The position numbers were made by a program, and so were the translations under genes. Below, piece after piece: positions 36,847-45,297 of a DNA stretch of 64,000 nt; position 1 is the stretch's first letter, and each line of letters starts with the position of its first letter. Origin of the DNA: Paracoccus onubensis (GTDB lineage Bacteria; Pseudomonadota; Alphaproteobacteria; Rhodobacterales; Rhodobacteraceae); the NCBI RefSeq assembly GCF_003591515.1, contig NZ_QZCG01000003.1, positions 124,001-188,000 of the forward strand. The letters are read 5' to 3'. The notes beneath the pieces were generated by a model that searched no databases, was not told the origin of the DNA, and saw only the letters and a list, made by a program, of their open reading frames with translations.

Positions 36847-37889
36847 GGCAACAGCACCCACAGCCCTGCAAAGGCGTATCCGATGGCTAGTGATCCGATC
36901 ACGGCAAGAGACACGAAGAGGGTAATGGTCGATGGCCGGAGCACCATTATGACTGCGAAAACACCCCAGATGCTGATCGCACCTCCGGAAACCAGAAAAG
37001 CGAGAGCTGCGCCGGGCGACATGCCAAGATCGAGCAACCCTCGGACGAGCGGCAGCGCAGCATAGCCGTCGAGATACATTGGAGCTCCGACGATAACCGC
37101 CAGTGGAATCGCAAAGACGGAATCGTCTCCGACATAAGGAGTCAGGACATGTGGGGGCATCAGGTCTCGCAGTAGGTGTTCGGCCGCGAAAGCGAAAGTC
37201 AGACACAGCGCAATCAGCCGCGCCATGGCGAGCAGTTCTGCGCGGAAAATGCCCATCCGCATTGCATCCTGCCAGACCCGCAACTTGAAGCCGAAAACAG
37301 GGTCGGCCCCGCACCGGCCCGCAGCCAGATGCCTGTCAGAACGAAGCGGATGTTGCACCATCCGCGTGCCGCTCAGCATAGCGGTTCCCAGACCTCCAAA
37401 AGCACCGAGCGCTAAGGCGGCAACCATCTTGCCAATGGCAAATGCCGGGCCGAGTACCGCCCATGTCACTGCAAACATTGCCGGATCGGTCACGGGTGAC
37501 GACAGCCAGAATGCCATGACCGGGGCGAGCGGCACACCTGCGGCGAGGAAACCAGTCAACAGCGGCAGCACGGTCACGCCGCAAACAGGCGACACTGAAC
37601 CCACAGCCGCTGCGACAACGATTGTGACACCGCGCCGTCCTTCCAACCATCTTGTGGTGAACGTGGCAGCGCCGCTGGCCGAAATCCATGCCGAGAACAG
37701 CAGACCGACTGTAATGATTGGTGCGACCTCCACGAAGCTCGCGAGCACGAAGCGGACGGTGTCCAATGCCTTGTCTGGCCATACCAGCGCCACGGAGCCA
37801 AGCAGGGCTCCGGCAATGATCCAGACCATCTGCATTTTGCGTTTAGGAAGTGAGGTGCTCATCGGAATAACCCTTTCGGGATTCATCAT
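36843..37889 (-). CDS. arsP: ArsP-like permease (DUF318 family)
   Basis: 348 residues and 8-10 membrane helices. The first half has the family block SVSPVCGVTVLPLLTGFLAA followed by PVMAFWLSSPVTDP; the second half has GAPMYLDGYAALPLVRGLL. In ArsP these cysteine- and proline-rich repeats line the path for trivalent organoarsenicals such as methylarsenite. Other members of this family have unknown substrates, so the arsenic role rests on the island setting. The start may be 37889 or the next codon (MM). It is divergent from a LysR gene, 46 bp apart. Confidence 0.72.
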   Translation of the reverse strand: MMNPERVIPMSTSLPKRKMQMVWIIAGALLGSVALVWPDKALDTVRFVLASFVEVAPIITVGLLFSAWISASGAATFTTRWLEGRRGVTIVVAAAVGSVSPVCGVTVLPLLTGFLAAGVPLAPVMAFWLSSPVTDPAMFAVTWAVLGPAFAIGKMVAALALGAFGGLGTAMLSGTRMVQHPLRSDRHLAAGRCGADPVFGFKLRVWQDAMRMGIFRAELLAMARLIALCLTFAFAAEHLLRDLMPPHVLTPYVGDDSVFAIPLAVIVGAPMYLDGYAALPLVRGLLDLGMSPGAALAFLVSGGAISIWGVFAVIMVLRPSTITLFVSLAVIGSLAIGYAFAGLWVLLP

Positions 37890-37897
37890 AGGATGCG

Positions 37898-37930
37898 CTA
37901 TTTCATAAATAAAACGAATAGTCTAAATAG
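37898..37930. promoter_or_regulatory. Inverted repeat between arsP and lysR
   Basis: CTATTT (37898-37903) and AAATAG (37925-37930) form an inverted repeat in the 46-bp gap between the divergent starts. LysR proteins bind T-N11-A palindromes in such gaps. The repeat is short, so the call is tentative. Confidence 0.4.
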
Positions 37931-37935
37931 AAGGT

Positions 37936-38823
37936 ATGAATAATTACGATATATCTTCTTCCCAACAGCTCGACAGCGATCTGCTGCGCAGCTTCCTTGC
38001 CGTGGCGCAGGCTGGCAGCGTCAGCGGTGGCGCGATCCATTTGCTTCGGACACAGTCCGCTGTCAGCGTCCAGCTGCAGAAGCTGGAAGAAATCGTTGGT
38101 CAACGGCTTTTCGACCGGCATGGTCGCGGGGTTTCACTGACCACGCATGGCGAACACCTCCTGCCTGTCGCGCGCCGCGTGGTGAACATGCTTGATCAGG
38201 CGGTTGCCGGGATGCGGGGTAGCGAGGTGCGAGGCGAAATCCGCCTTGGCATACCCGAAGAATATAGCGAAACCCTGCTTCCAGAGATCCTAGCCGGCTT
38301 TGCTCAGGAGCGTCCCGGTGCGCGCATCCTGCTGCGCTGTGGCTCAAGTGTGGAATTTCCAGCCGCGCTTGCTCGGGGCGACCTGGACCTTGCCCTCCAC
38401 ACCCCCGAGACGATCACGAAGAATGATGTCGTTATCCGCCGGGAAACGGCAGTCTGGGCCGGGTCAATCTTTCATGATGCCGAAAGCCGCAGACCGCTTC
38501 CCGTCGCCCTGTTCGACAGAGCGTGTTGGTGGCGCGAACGTTGTCTCGACCTGTTACAGAAATCCGGCACGGACTACGAAATCGTCTGTACCAGCGAAAG
38601 CGTTGCCGGGATACGGGCAGCAATTGCTGCGGGTCTCGCGATAGGCGTGCTGCCGCAGAGCACGCTGACTGAGCAGATCAGGCGCCTGTCGGAACCCACG
38701 CTGCCACATCTTGGGGAAACACCCCTCGTTATGTCCCGATCATTGGGCGCGCAATCAAGGCTGGCTGATAGTTTGACAGCGATCGTCACAAAGGTAGTTC
38801 GATCTCTCGGTCCACTAGATTAG
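37936..38823 (+). CDS. LysR-family transcriptional regulator
   Basis: 295 residues. The N-terminal winged helix has LLRSFLAVAQAGSVSGGAIH and the dimer-helix region VQLQKLEEIVGQRLFDR. The effector domain (about 95-295) starts GEIRLGIPEEYSETLLP. Cysteines occur in the effector domain, so arsenical sensing is possible but unproven. It faces the ArsP-like gene and probably controls it. An RBS-like AAGG lies 2-5 bases before the ATG at 37936, closer than usual. Confidence 0.88.
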   Translation: MNNYDISSSQQLDSDLLRSFLAVAQAGSVSGGAIHLLRTQSAVSVQLQKLEEIVGQRLFDRHGRGVSLTTHGEHLLPVARRVVNMLDQAVAGMRGSEVRGEIRLGIPEEYSETLLPEILAGFAQERPGARILLRCGSSVEFPAALARGDLDLALHTPETITKNDVVIRRETAVWAGSIFHDAESRRPLPVALFDRACWWRERCLDLLQKSGTDYEIVCTSESVAGIRAAIAAGLAIGVLPQSTLTEQIRRLSEPTLPHLGETPLVMSRSLGAQSRLADSLTAIVTKVVRSLGPLD

Positions 38824-38858
38824 CGGGATTGTAAGCCTCGGCTGCTTTGGGCTGATGC

Positions 38859-39016
38859 TGTTGAAAAACTCCGCAACCGCGCCTGATGGGTCAACTTTGC
38901 GGAAAGATGTTCTGTTTTGCCCCCGTGACAGCTGGAAATTGCGCAAGTAATGCCCCGAGAAAGAACAATGTTCTGCATTTTTGAGGGTGCGGAACGACGC
39001 AGAGAGTTTTTCAACA
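38859..39016. mobile_element. 158-bp IS1182-like end pair (internally deleted or MITE-like)
   Basis: TGTTGAAAAACTC at 38859-38871 and its exact reverse complement at 39004-39016 enclose 132 bases with no gene. The same 13-mer at 39120-39132 starts an IS1182-type transposase relic, so these are IS1182-family ends. The unit may be a non-autonomous derivative or two fused ends. Confidence 0.6.
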
Positions 39017-39119
39017 ATCGGCTCGGAGCCGCGTTGCGGCGGCGCGGCGCGTGGATTGTCGCCCAAGAGCATCACATTCGGTTGCAGGCGCCTTAGCAGA
39101 TGACAGCAGGCAGCCTATT

Positions 39120-39295
39120 TGTTGAAAAACTCTTGTTGCTCGAGGCACTGATCGCTGATTCAATCTTGTCATCAGGGTGGGAGGTTTCCGGCGATGATGG
39201 GTCCGAGACAGGAGGCACAGGCGGCATTGTTCTACGAGTTTTCGCTGGAAGATCACGTTCGACAGGATGATATAAAGGCTCAAAAAAGGATTTGA
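39120..39295 (+). mobile_element. IS1182-family relic with the transposase 5' end
   Basis: The 13-base end TGTTGAAAAACTC is followed 62 bases later by an ATG (39194) and MMGPRQEAQAALFYEFSLED, the N-terminus of IS1182 transposases. About 26 codons match; then the frame reaches a TGA at 39293 and no more transposase is seen. The rest has been lost. Confidence 0.75.
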
Positions 39296-39718
39296 TGGGT
39301 TCTAACTGCTTGAGATAAAAATAAGAAATTTCGTTGGTGAAATCGTGTCCGGGCTGGATTATTTTTCTACGCCGGTGCGCGAAATGCTTGGCTGAGAAGC
39401 GCTGTCTCCATCTGGAGCAGTATGGCGTGAAGCGGATAGGGCGGTCGCAAGTTGAGATGGTTGCATGCCCCCGCAACCAATGCTGTCATAATTCACCGAT
39501 AGGCAATATATGACAGTATATTTTATTGATATTGTTGGACTTTCAACCGCTTCACCTTGGTGAGGCTACGGTGAAGCGCGCCAGATCGCTTCGTTTTCCC
39601 CTCCGCAATACTAAGTGCTTCTGTTTCGTCGCGGCGAATTTGACGATATTCAGATTGTTCCCAAGGGGGAGAGCGCCGACCCGCTCAATGTTGTGGCTTT
39701 GCAGCCCCGACCGCCTTC
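39296..39718. other. Gene-free stretch after the IS1182 relic
   Basis: About 420 bases with no supportable gene. Part of it (39480-39540) is AT-rich. No terminal repeats or transposase sequence could be recognised beyond the IS1182 piece. The LysR gene on the minus strand ends at 39719. Confidence 0.4.
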
Positions 39719-40612
39719 TCAACGGATTTTGACACCACCCGCGGCGTCGCGCAGGGCCTCGGCCACGGCGATCACCGCCCTGTCCTTGCGGCTTTCGGGC
39801 AGCATCCATGCGGTGATGGACAGGCCCAGGGGCACGACCAGGTCGAAGGGCGCAACCAGCGCGCCGCTGTCGAGATGCGGCTGCACCAGGGACTGGCGAC
39901 CCATCAGCACGCCGGCCCCAGCCAGGGCCTCCTGCACCGCGATGGCGTAAAGCGAATAACCGGGTCCGGTGGGCACGACATGCCCCGTCGGCATGGCCGC
40001 GGCCGTCCAGATCTTCCAGTCCTGCCACACCACGTCCGAAATGCAGTTTACGCCCGCCAGATCCTCGGGTCGGACCAGGCGCTCGGCCAGGGCAGGGGTG
40101 CAGACGGGCAGCAGCATCTCGTCCCACAGCGTCGCGCAGCCCGGGTCCGGTGCGCCATAGAACAGGCAGATGTCGAAGGGGGTGCGCTTCAGGTCCGGCG
40201 GTTCCTCCAGCGCGGTCAGAGAGATGTCAACGTCGCTGAGCACCGCGCGCAGGCCGACCAGGCGCGGGGCCAGCCAAAGTTGCGCCAGGGCGGGCGAGGT
40301 CACGACATGCACCTTGCGCGGCGCGGCATGGCGGCGCAATTCGCGCACCGCATCGCCAAGCGCATCGAAGGCCGCGATGAAGCCCGGGGCCACACGGACG
40401 CCAAGCGCGGTCAACTCGACACCGCGCGCCTGGCGCTGGAACAGGGGCGCGCCATATTCTGCCTCCAGCGCCTTGATCTGGGCGGTCACGGCGCCGGGCG
40501 TGACCATCAGCTCTTCGGCGGCGTGACGGAAACTGCCCAGCCGTGCGGCGGCCTCGAAGGCACGCAGGGCGTTCAGCGACGGCATCCGGCTGAAGGGAGG
40601 GGCGACAGGCAT
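39719..40612 (-). CDS. LysR-family regulator (GcvA-like) of the enolase-superfamily operon
   Basis: 297 residues from the ATG at 40612. The HTH lies in LNALRAFEAAARLGSFRHAA and VTPGAVTAQIKALEAEYG, a GcvA-type pattern, and the effector domain begins near 95. A longer frame to 40684 runs through the promoter and is rejected. The gene is divergent from the enolase-superfamily dehydratase gene with 129 bp between. A 9-bp inverted repeat in that gap is its likely binding site. The inducer may be the cluster's substrate, possibly a hydroxyproline isomer. Confidence 0.88.
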   Translation of the reverse strand: MPVAPPFSRMPSLNALRAFEAAARLGSFRHAAEELMVTPGAVTAQIKALEAEYGAPLFQRQARGVELTALGVRVAPGFIAAFDALGDAVRELRRHAAPRKVHVVTSPALAQLWLAPRLVGLRAVLSDVDISLTALEEPPDLKRTPFDICLFYGAPDPGCATLWDEMLLPVCTPALAERLVRPEDLAGVNCISDVVWQDWKIWTAAAMPTGHVVPTGPGYSLYAIAVQEALAGAGVLMGRQSLVQPHLDSGALVAPFDLVVPLGLSITAWMLPESRKDRAVIAVAEALRDAAGGVKIR

Positions 40613-40625
40613 GGCGGCATGAGGC

Positions 40626-40660
40626 TCAGTTTTTCTAAGCCTAGAATAGACAAAAACTGA
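40626..40660. promoter_or_regulatory. LysR operator candidate before the enolase-superfamily gene
   Basis: TCAGTTTTT and AAAAACTGA are perfect 9-base arms with a 17-base spacer. They start 13 bases upstream of the LysR ATG and lie 81 bases before the dehydratase ATG. The position suits autoregulation and activation of the divergent operon. Confidence 0.65.
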
Positions 40661-40741
40661 TTTGTCGCAAGCCGCGCCAGGCATGATTTTCGGCGCATCA
40701 GATCAATGACGTCGCCATGCGGCCTGCAACGGGAACCCGAA

Positions 40742-41842
40742 ATGAAAATCGCTGCCATCGAGCTTTACGAATACGACCTGACCTATGCCCATGGCACCTA
40801 TGTGATGTCCAAGGGGCGCTCGGCCAGGCAGCAGCCCTCGAATCTCGTGCGCCTCATCACCGATGACGGCATCGAGGGCTGGGGCGAGGCGGCGACGCTG
40901 TCGGGGAACTACCTGCCGGTCTTTGCCGGCGGCACGCGCGCTGCGCTGCGCGAGCTGGCACCGGTGCTGATCGGGCTGGACCCGCGCAATGCCAGCCAGT
41001 TGCAGCGCGTCATGGCCGGCGTGCTGATGGGCCAGGCAAATGCCAAGAACGCCTATGACGTGGCCTGCTGGGATATCTTCGGCAGATCGGTCGGCCTGCC
41101 GATCTCGGCGCTGATCGGCGGCGTGCTTTCCACCGAGTTCCCGATTTTCGAGGCGATTCCGCTGTCCTCAGTCGAGGAGAGCATCGCCTATGTCCAGAAG
41201 CGCAGCGCCGAGGGCATCCTGCGCTATCAGATCAAGATCGGCAACGATCCGGTCAAGGACGCCGCGCGCGCCCGCGCCATCGCCGAGGCCTTCCCCGGGA
41301 TCTTCTTCTTCGTCGACGCCAATGCCGGCTTTACCCTGCTGGAGGCGCAGGTGGCGATGCGCGAACTGGACGGCACCGGCATGTTCTTCGAGCAGCCCTG
41401 CCGCGAACTGGCCGATTGCGCCATCCTGCGCCGCACCGGCCGCCTGCCGATGATCATGGACGAAACCGTCCTGAACCACGCCGACCTTTATCGCGCGAAA
41501 TACGAGGTCTCGGCGGCTGCGGTGAACATCAAGCTGGGACGCTTGGGCGGCATCACTCCCACCATCGGCCTGCGCAATGCCGCGCAGGACCTGGGCATGC
41601 ATTTCGCCATCGAGGATGTCTGGGGCGGCGACGTCACCTCGGCGGCGGTGTCGCATGTGGCGGCCAGTTCCAGCCCCGAGCATCTGCTGCATACCTCGTT
41701 CTTCAACGACTGGACGAACGAGCATGTCGCCGGCTATCAACCCCGCACCCGCGATGGCCTGGGCGCCGCGCCGACCGGCCCCGGCCTCGGCATTACGGTT
41801 GACCGCGCGATGCTCGATGCGCCGGTTGCAAGTTTTTCGTGA
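40742..41842 (+). CDS. Enolase-superfamily dehydratase or racemase, likely cis-3-hydroxy-L-proline dehydratase
   Basis: 366 residues of the muconate-lactonising-enzyme subgroup. Catalytic elements are the KxK-type lysine in RYQIKIGND near 165, metal ligands in FVDANAGF, EQPC and MDETVLN, and the lysine in NIKLGRLGG near 265. The pairing with an OCD-family gene matches cis-3-hydroxy-L-proline breakdown, where the dehydratase makes delta1-pyrroline-2-carboxylate. A proline-betaine 2-epimerase (HpbD-like) is the main alternative, since a proline-betaine-type cluster lies 8 kb away. The ATG at 40742 begins the conserved domain. Confidence 0.78.
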   Translation: MKIAAIELYEYDLTYAHGTYVMSKGRSARQQPSNLVRLITDDGIEGWGEAATLSGNYLPVFAGGTRAALRELAPVLIGLDPRNASQLQRVMAGVLMGQANAKNAYDVACWDIFGRSVGLPISALIGGVLSTEFPIFEAIPLSSVEESIAYVQKRSAEGILRYQIKIGNDPVKDAARARAIAEAFPGIFFFVDANAGFTLLEAQVAMRELDGTGMFFEQPCRELADCAILRRTGRLPMIMDETVLNHADLYRAKYEVSAAAVNIKLGRLGGITPTIGLRNAAQDLGMHFAIEDVWGGDVTSAAVSHVAASSSPEHLLHTSFFNDWTNEHVAGYQPRTRDGLGAAPTGPGLGITVDRAMLDAPVASFS

Positions 41843-41852
41843 GGGAACGGCC

Positions 41853-42827
41853 ATGCTGCCCAAGCTGCTGACCTATGAGGAAAGCCTTCCCGCGCTGAGC
41901 TGGCCCGGCGCCATCGACGCGTTGCGGCAGGGCCACCGGCTGCCCCGGCCCGAGCAGGGCGACCTACTTCTGGGTTCGGGCGATGCGCGGCTCTTGAACC
42001 GCGCCGCCCGGATCGAGGGGCTGGGCTTCGCGATCAAGGGCGACAGCATCTTTCCCGGCAATGCCGCCAAGGGGCTGCCTACCGTCCATGGGGCGGTGCT
42101 GCTCTACCATCCCGATTGCGGCGCGGTGCGTGCTGTGATCGACAGCCGGTTGGTCACGCAATGGAAGACCGTTGCCGACAGCCTGCTGGGCGCGCAATGC
42201 CTGGCCCGCCCGGACAGCCGCCACCTGCTGATCATTGGCGCCGGCGCGGTGGCCGCGACGCTGGCGCGCGGCTATGACGCCGCCTTTCCCGGTATCGAAC
42301 GGATCTCGATCTGGGCGCGCCGGCCCGAGCAGGCCCGGGCGCTTGCCGCGGCGCTCGGCGACCTTCGGGCCAGCGTCACGGCCGTCGAGAACCTGCCTGA
42401 GGCCGTGGGCCAGGCCGACATTGTCTCGGCCGCCACCATGGCCCGGCAGCCCGTCCTGATGGGTGACTGGCTGCGCCCCGGCACGCATGTCGACCTGATC
42501 GGCGCCTATACGCCAGAGATGCGCGAGGCCGACGATACCCTGATCGCCTCGGCGCTTGTCTACGTGGATTTTGTCGATACGGTCGTCGACAAGATCGGCG
42601 AGATCATGCAGCCGGTCCTCTCGGGCGCCATCACCTGCGACCATGTGCGGGGCGATCTCTACGATCTGGTGGCGGCGGGCGGCTCCAGCCGCCGGACCGA
42701 TGACCAGACCACTCTGTTCAAGAACGGCGGCGGCGCGCATCTGGACCTGATGATCGCCAGCTATGTCGTTGAAGCGGTCGGGGCGGTCGGGAGTAACCGG
42801 AAATACTCGCGCTCAGTGCGAAAGTAA
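41853..42827 (+). CDS. Ornithine cyclodeaminase/mu-crystallin family reductase
   Basis: 324 residues. The NAD(P) fold starts LLIIGAGAVAATLARGY near 125, and the N-terminal domain has FAIKGDSIFPGN. In the enolase-superfamily setting, delta1-pyrroline-2-carboxylate reductase (giving L-proline) is the best guess. It starts 10 bp after the dehydratase gene. The last 15 or so residues (SNRKYSRSVRK) look unlike the family, and an IS5-type relic starts 80 bp later, so the original 3' end may have been changed by insertion. Confidence 0.82.
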   Translation: MLPKLLTYEESLPALSWPGAIDALRQGHRLPRPEQGDLLLGSGDARLLNRAARIEGLGFAIKGDSIFPGNAAKGLPTVHGAVLLYHPDCGAVRAVIDSRLVTQWKTVADSLLGAQCLARPDSRHLLIIGAGAVAATLARGYDAAFPGIERISIWARRPEQARALAAALGDLRASVTAVENLPEAVGQADIVSAATMARQPVLMGDWLRPGTHVDLIGAYTPEMREADDTLIASALVYVDFVDTVVDKIGEIMQPVLSGAITCDHVRGDLYDLVAAGGSSRRTDDQTTLFKNGGGAHLDLMIASYVVEAVGAVGSNRKYSRSVRK

Positions 42828-42907
42828 CCTGTAAGTGGCAAGGTTATGGCAGCTCTCGCGCGATCGGTTTCACGGCTGATCTCCGTCTTGAGGGCACTGC
42901 GGTGACA

Positions 42908-43814
42908 TTAGGGTCAGGATGCATTGATTTTCACTGCGCGGCATGAGTCACGGCTCGAAAAACGGAGCGGTGACATGAGCGACCTGTATTGGCTGATCGA
43001 CGAACAGATGGCCAAGCTTGCGCCTTTCTTCCCGAGGTCGCATGGCAAGCCTCGGGTTGATGACACGCGCGTCTTAAGCGGCATTATCTTCATCAATCGC
43101 AATGGTTACTCAAGCTTGATGAGATCGATTAGTCAAAATTGGTGAGACTCGGGAATCAATCCATTGGGAAAATGCAACAAGACCCTCTACAGCCGGTGAA
43201 AGCGTTGGAGCGAGAAAGGCATTTTCGCGCGGATGATGGCGGGTCTCGCCGTCGAGCACGCCGAAGAGAAGACCGTGATGATCGATGTGAGCAGGCGAAT
43301 GCCATGCGTTCGAGTGAGCCTGCGCAAGTACCTGAAGGCTCATCGAACGGCGACCAGCATGGCCGCAAAAAAGGGGGGGCGTGGTCGTCTGATCGGTCGA
43401 ACCAAAGGCGGCATGAACACGAAACTGCACGTCATCTGCGACAGCCCAGGGTGCCCGCTCGACCTGTTCGTCACCGCCGGTCAGGTCAGTGATTACATCG
43501 GTGCGCGGGCACTGCTCAGCAGCCTTCCGAATGTCGAATGGCTGTTCGGGGATCGCGGCTACGATGCCGACTGATTTCGAGACGCCTTGAAAGACAGAGG
43601 GATACGCGCCTGCATCCCGGGCCGAAAACAACGCAAGACAACCGTCAAATACGACAAGCGCCGATACAAGCGGCGCAATCGCATCGAGCATGTTTCGCAG
43701 GCTCAAGGACTGGAGGCGCGTCGCGACCCGCTGTGACCGCTGCCCCAAGGTCTCCCTCTCAGCCATCGCCCTCGCAGCAACCGTCATCTTCTGGTTATGA
43801 AGCCTGATCCTAAA
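42908..43814 (+). mobile_element. IS5-family (IS427-like) element, transposase broken by indels and stops
   Basis: The ends TTAGGGTCAGG (from 42908) and CCTGATCCTAA (to 43814) are inverted with one mismatch. Inside, transposase pieces lie in different frames: MSDLYWLIDEQMAKLAPFFP from 42975, KTLYS near 43188, MMAGLAVEHAEEKTVMIDVS from 43233 on, and DRGYDAD then a stop near 43574, after which FRDALKDRGIRACIPGR continues. The LRWCDAP-type block is missing and foreign bases take its place near 43110-43170. It cannot encode an active transposase. Confidence 0.82.
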
Positions 43815-43948
43815 ACGACCGTTCGATTGACGTCGCAACGAAATCTTCACCGTCGCGGTAAGGAGCGGCCCTAGCTGCCGTTCACTGCGTCGCGGCATCA
43901 GCGACCTCTTTCGAAAACTCCTTGACCTTCAAGGTGAGTTGAGTAAAT

Positions 43949-43965
43949 ATATCAATACATGTTGA
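43949..43965. promoter_or_regulatory. ArsR operator candidate before the third arsR
   Basis: ATATCAA - 6 bases - TTGA, ending 12 bases before the ATG and overlapping the RBS GAGG. It keeps the 6-base spacer of the other two ArsR sites but has shorter symmetry. Confidence 0.5.
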
Positions 43966-43977
43966 GGAATTGATTTG

Positions 43978-44340
43978 ATGGAAGAGTCTCAAGCTCTCGC
44001 CGCCTTTGCAGCCTTGTCCCAGGAGACACGGCTGCGCGTGGTGCGCCTGCTGGTTCAAGCAGGACCGGACGGCATGGCCGCAGGCGCGATCGGCGAAGCC
44101 CTCGGCGGCGCGACCACCTCACGGTTGTCGTTTCACCTCACCCATCTCGAACATGCAGGGCTGATCCGGTCCAAGCGCGAGGGGCGCTTCATCATCTACA
44201 GCGCGGTCTTTGCAACACTGACCGGATTGATCGAATTCCTCATGCGCGATTGCTGTCAGGGTCACCCGGAAATCTGCGCGCCGGTCGCGGCCGCGCTGTC
44301 CTGTTCATGTGATCCTCTGAAGGATGCCTCCCATGGCTGA
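43978..44340 (+). CDS. arsR: ArsR-family arsenite-responsive repressor
   Basis: 120 residues. The winged helix is followed by C92, C93 and C100 (DCCQGHPEIC), the same C-terminal CC-x6-C arrangement as in the ArsR-ArsC fusion. Further cysteines occur in the tail (SCSC). The ATG at 43978 is preferred over an adjacent TTG because GAGG lies 10 bases upstream. It starts the arsR, arsC-arsC, acr3, arsH operon and overlaps the next gene by 8 bases. Confidence 0.93.
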   Translation: MEESQALAAFAALSQETRLRVVRLLVQAGPDGMAAGAIGEALGGATTSRLSFHLTHLEHAGLIRSKREGRFIIYSAVFATLTGLIEFLMRDCCQGHPEICAPVAAALSCSCDPLKDASHG

Positions 44341-45280
44341 AGCCTCGCCTCGTGTTTTCAATGTGCTGTTTCTCTGCACCGGGAACTCCGCCCGCTCGAT
44401 CATTGCCGAAAGCGTGCTGCGCAAGGAAGGCAGCGGGCGGTTCCGCGCCTTTTCCGCCGGAAGCCAGCCGAAGGGAGAGGTGCATCCGCGGACGTTGACG
44501 ATCCTGCAGAATTATCATTATCCGACCGAAGGGTTACGTTCGAAAAGCTGGGATGAATTTTCCGGACCCGATGCGCCGGTCATGGATTTCGTTTTTACCG
44601 TCTGTGATAACGCTGCCGGGGAAACCTGTCCTTATTGGCCGGGACAGCCGATGACGGCCCATTGGGGTGTCGCCGATCCGGCGGCGGCAAGTGGCAGTGA
44701 TTTGCAATGTGATTTGGCCTTTATCGAGACGCTGCGCTATATGAAGGCGCGGATTCAGGCTTTTGTGGCGCTGCCGATCAGCACATTGGACCGCGCCAGC
44801 CTTGCGACCAAACTGCATCAGATCGGGCGTGCCGAAGGGGCGTCCGGGGGAGGCGCGGACGTCATCATCTATCACAACCCGGACTGCGGCACCTCGCGCA
44901 ATACGCTGGCGATGATCCGCAACGCGGGTATCGAGCCGCATGTCGTCGAATATCTCAAATCGCCGCCCTCTCGGCTGCAACTGGAAGATCTTATTTCCCG
45001 CATGGGCATTTCGCCGCGCGAACTGCTGCGCGAAAAGGGTACGCCCTATGTCGAATTGGGGTTGGATGATCCAAGCTTGACCGATGACGCGCTGGTCGAA
45101 GCGATGATGGCACATCCGATCCTGATCAACCGTCCCATCGTGGTCAGTCCGCAAGGCGTGCGGCTGTGCCGGCCTTCGGAACTGGTGTTGGATCTGCTGC
45201 CGCCGCAACAAGCCGCCTTCAGCAAGGAGGACGGCGAACAGGTCGTGGATGCCCAGGGCAACCACATCCGTTCGGCCTGA
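44333..45280 (+). CDS. Double arsenate reductase: LMW-phosphatase ArsC fused to glutaredoxin-type ArsC
   Basis: 315 residues holding two unrelated arsenate reductases in one chain. Residues 8-165 are of the LMW-phosphatase type, with catalytic C15 in CTGNSARS and later cysteines at [11 protein letters not shown]. Residues 176-295 are an E. coli-type, thioredoxin-fold ArsC with catalytic C185 ([11 protein letters not shown]) and the arginine sites [15 protein letters not shown] and LCRPSE. A glycine-rich linker (GASGGGAD) joins them. Both reduce arsenate but with different electron donors. The start at 44333 has AAGGA 8 bases upstream; 44324 has none. Confidence 0.92.
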   Translation: MAEASPRVFNVLFLCTGNSARSIIAESVLRKEGSGRFRAFSAGSQPKGEVHPRTLTILQNYHYPTEGLRSKSWDEFSGPDAPVMDFVFTVCDNAAGETCPYWPGQPMTAHWGVADPAAASGSDLQCDLAFIETLRYMKARIQAFVALPISTLDRASLATKLHQIGRAEGASGGGADVIIYHNPDCGTSRNTLAMIRNAGIEPHVVEYLKSPPSRLQLEDLISRMGISPRELLREKGTPYVELGLDDPSLTDDALVEAMMAHPILINRPIVVSPQGVRLCRPSELVLDLLPPQQAAFSKEDGEQVVDAQGNHIRSA

Positions 45281-45297
45281 TCTTGGGGGACATCGCC

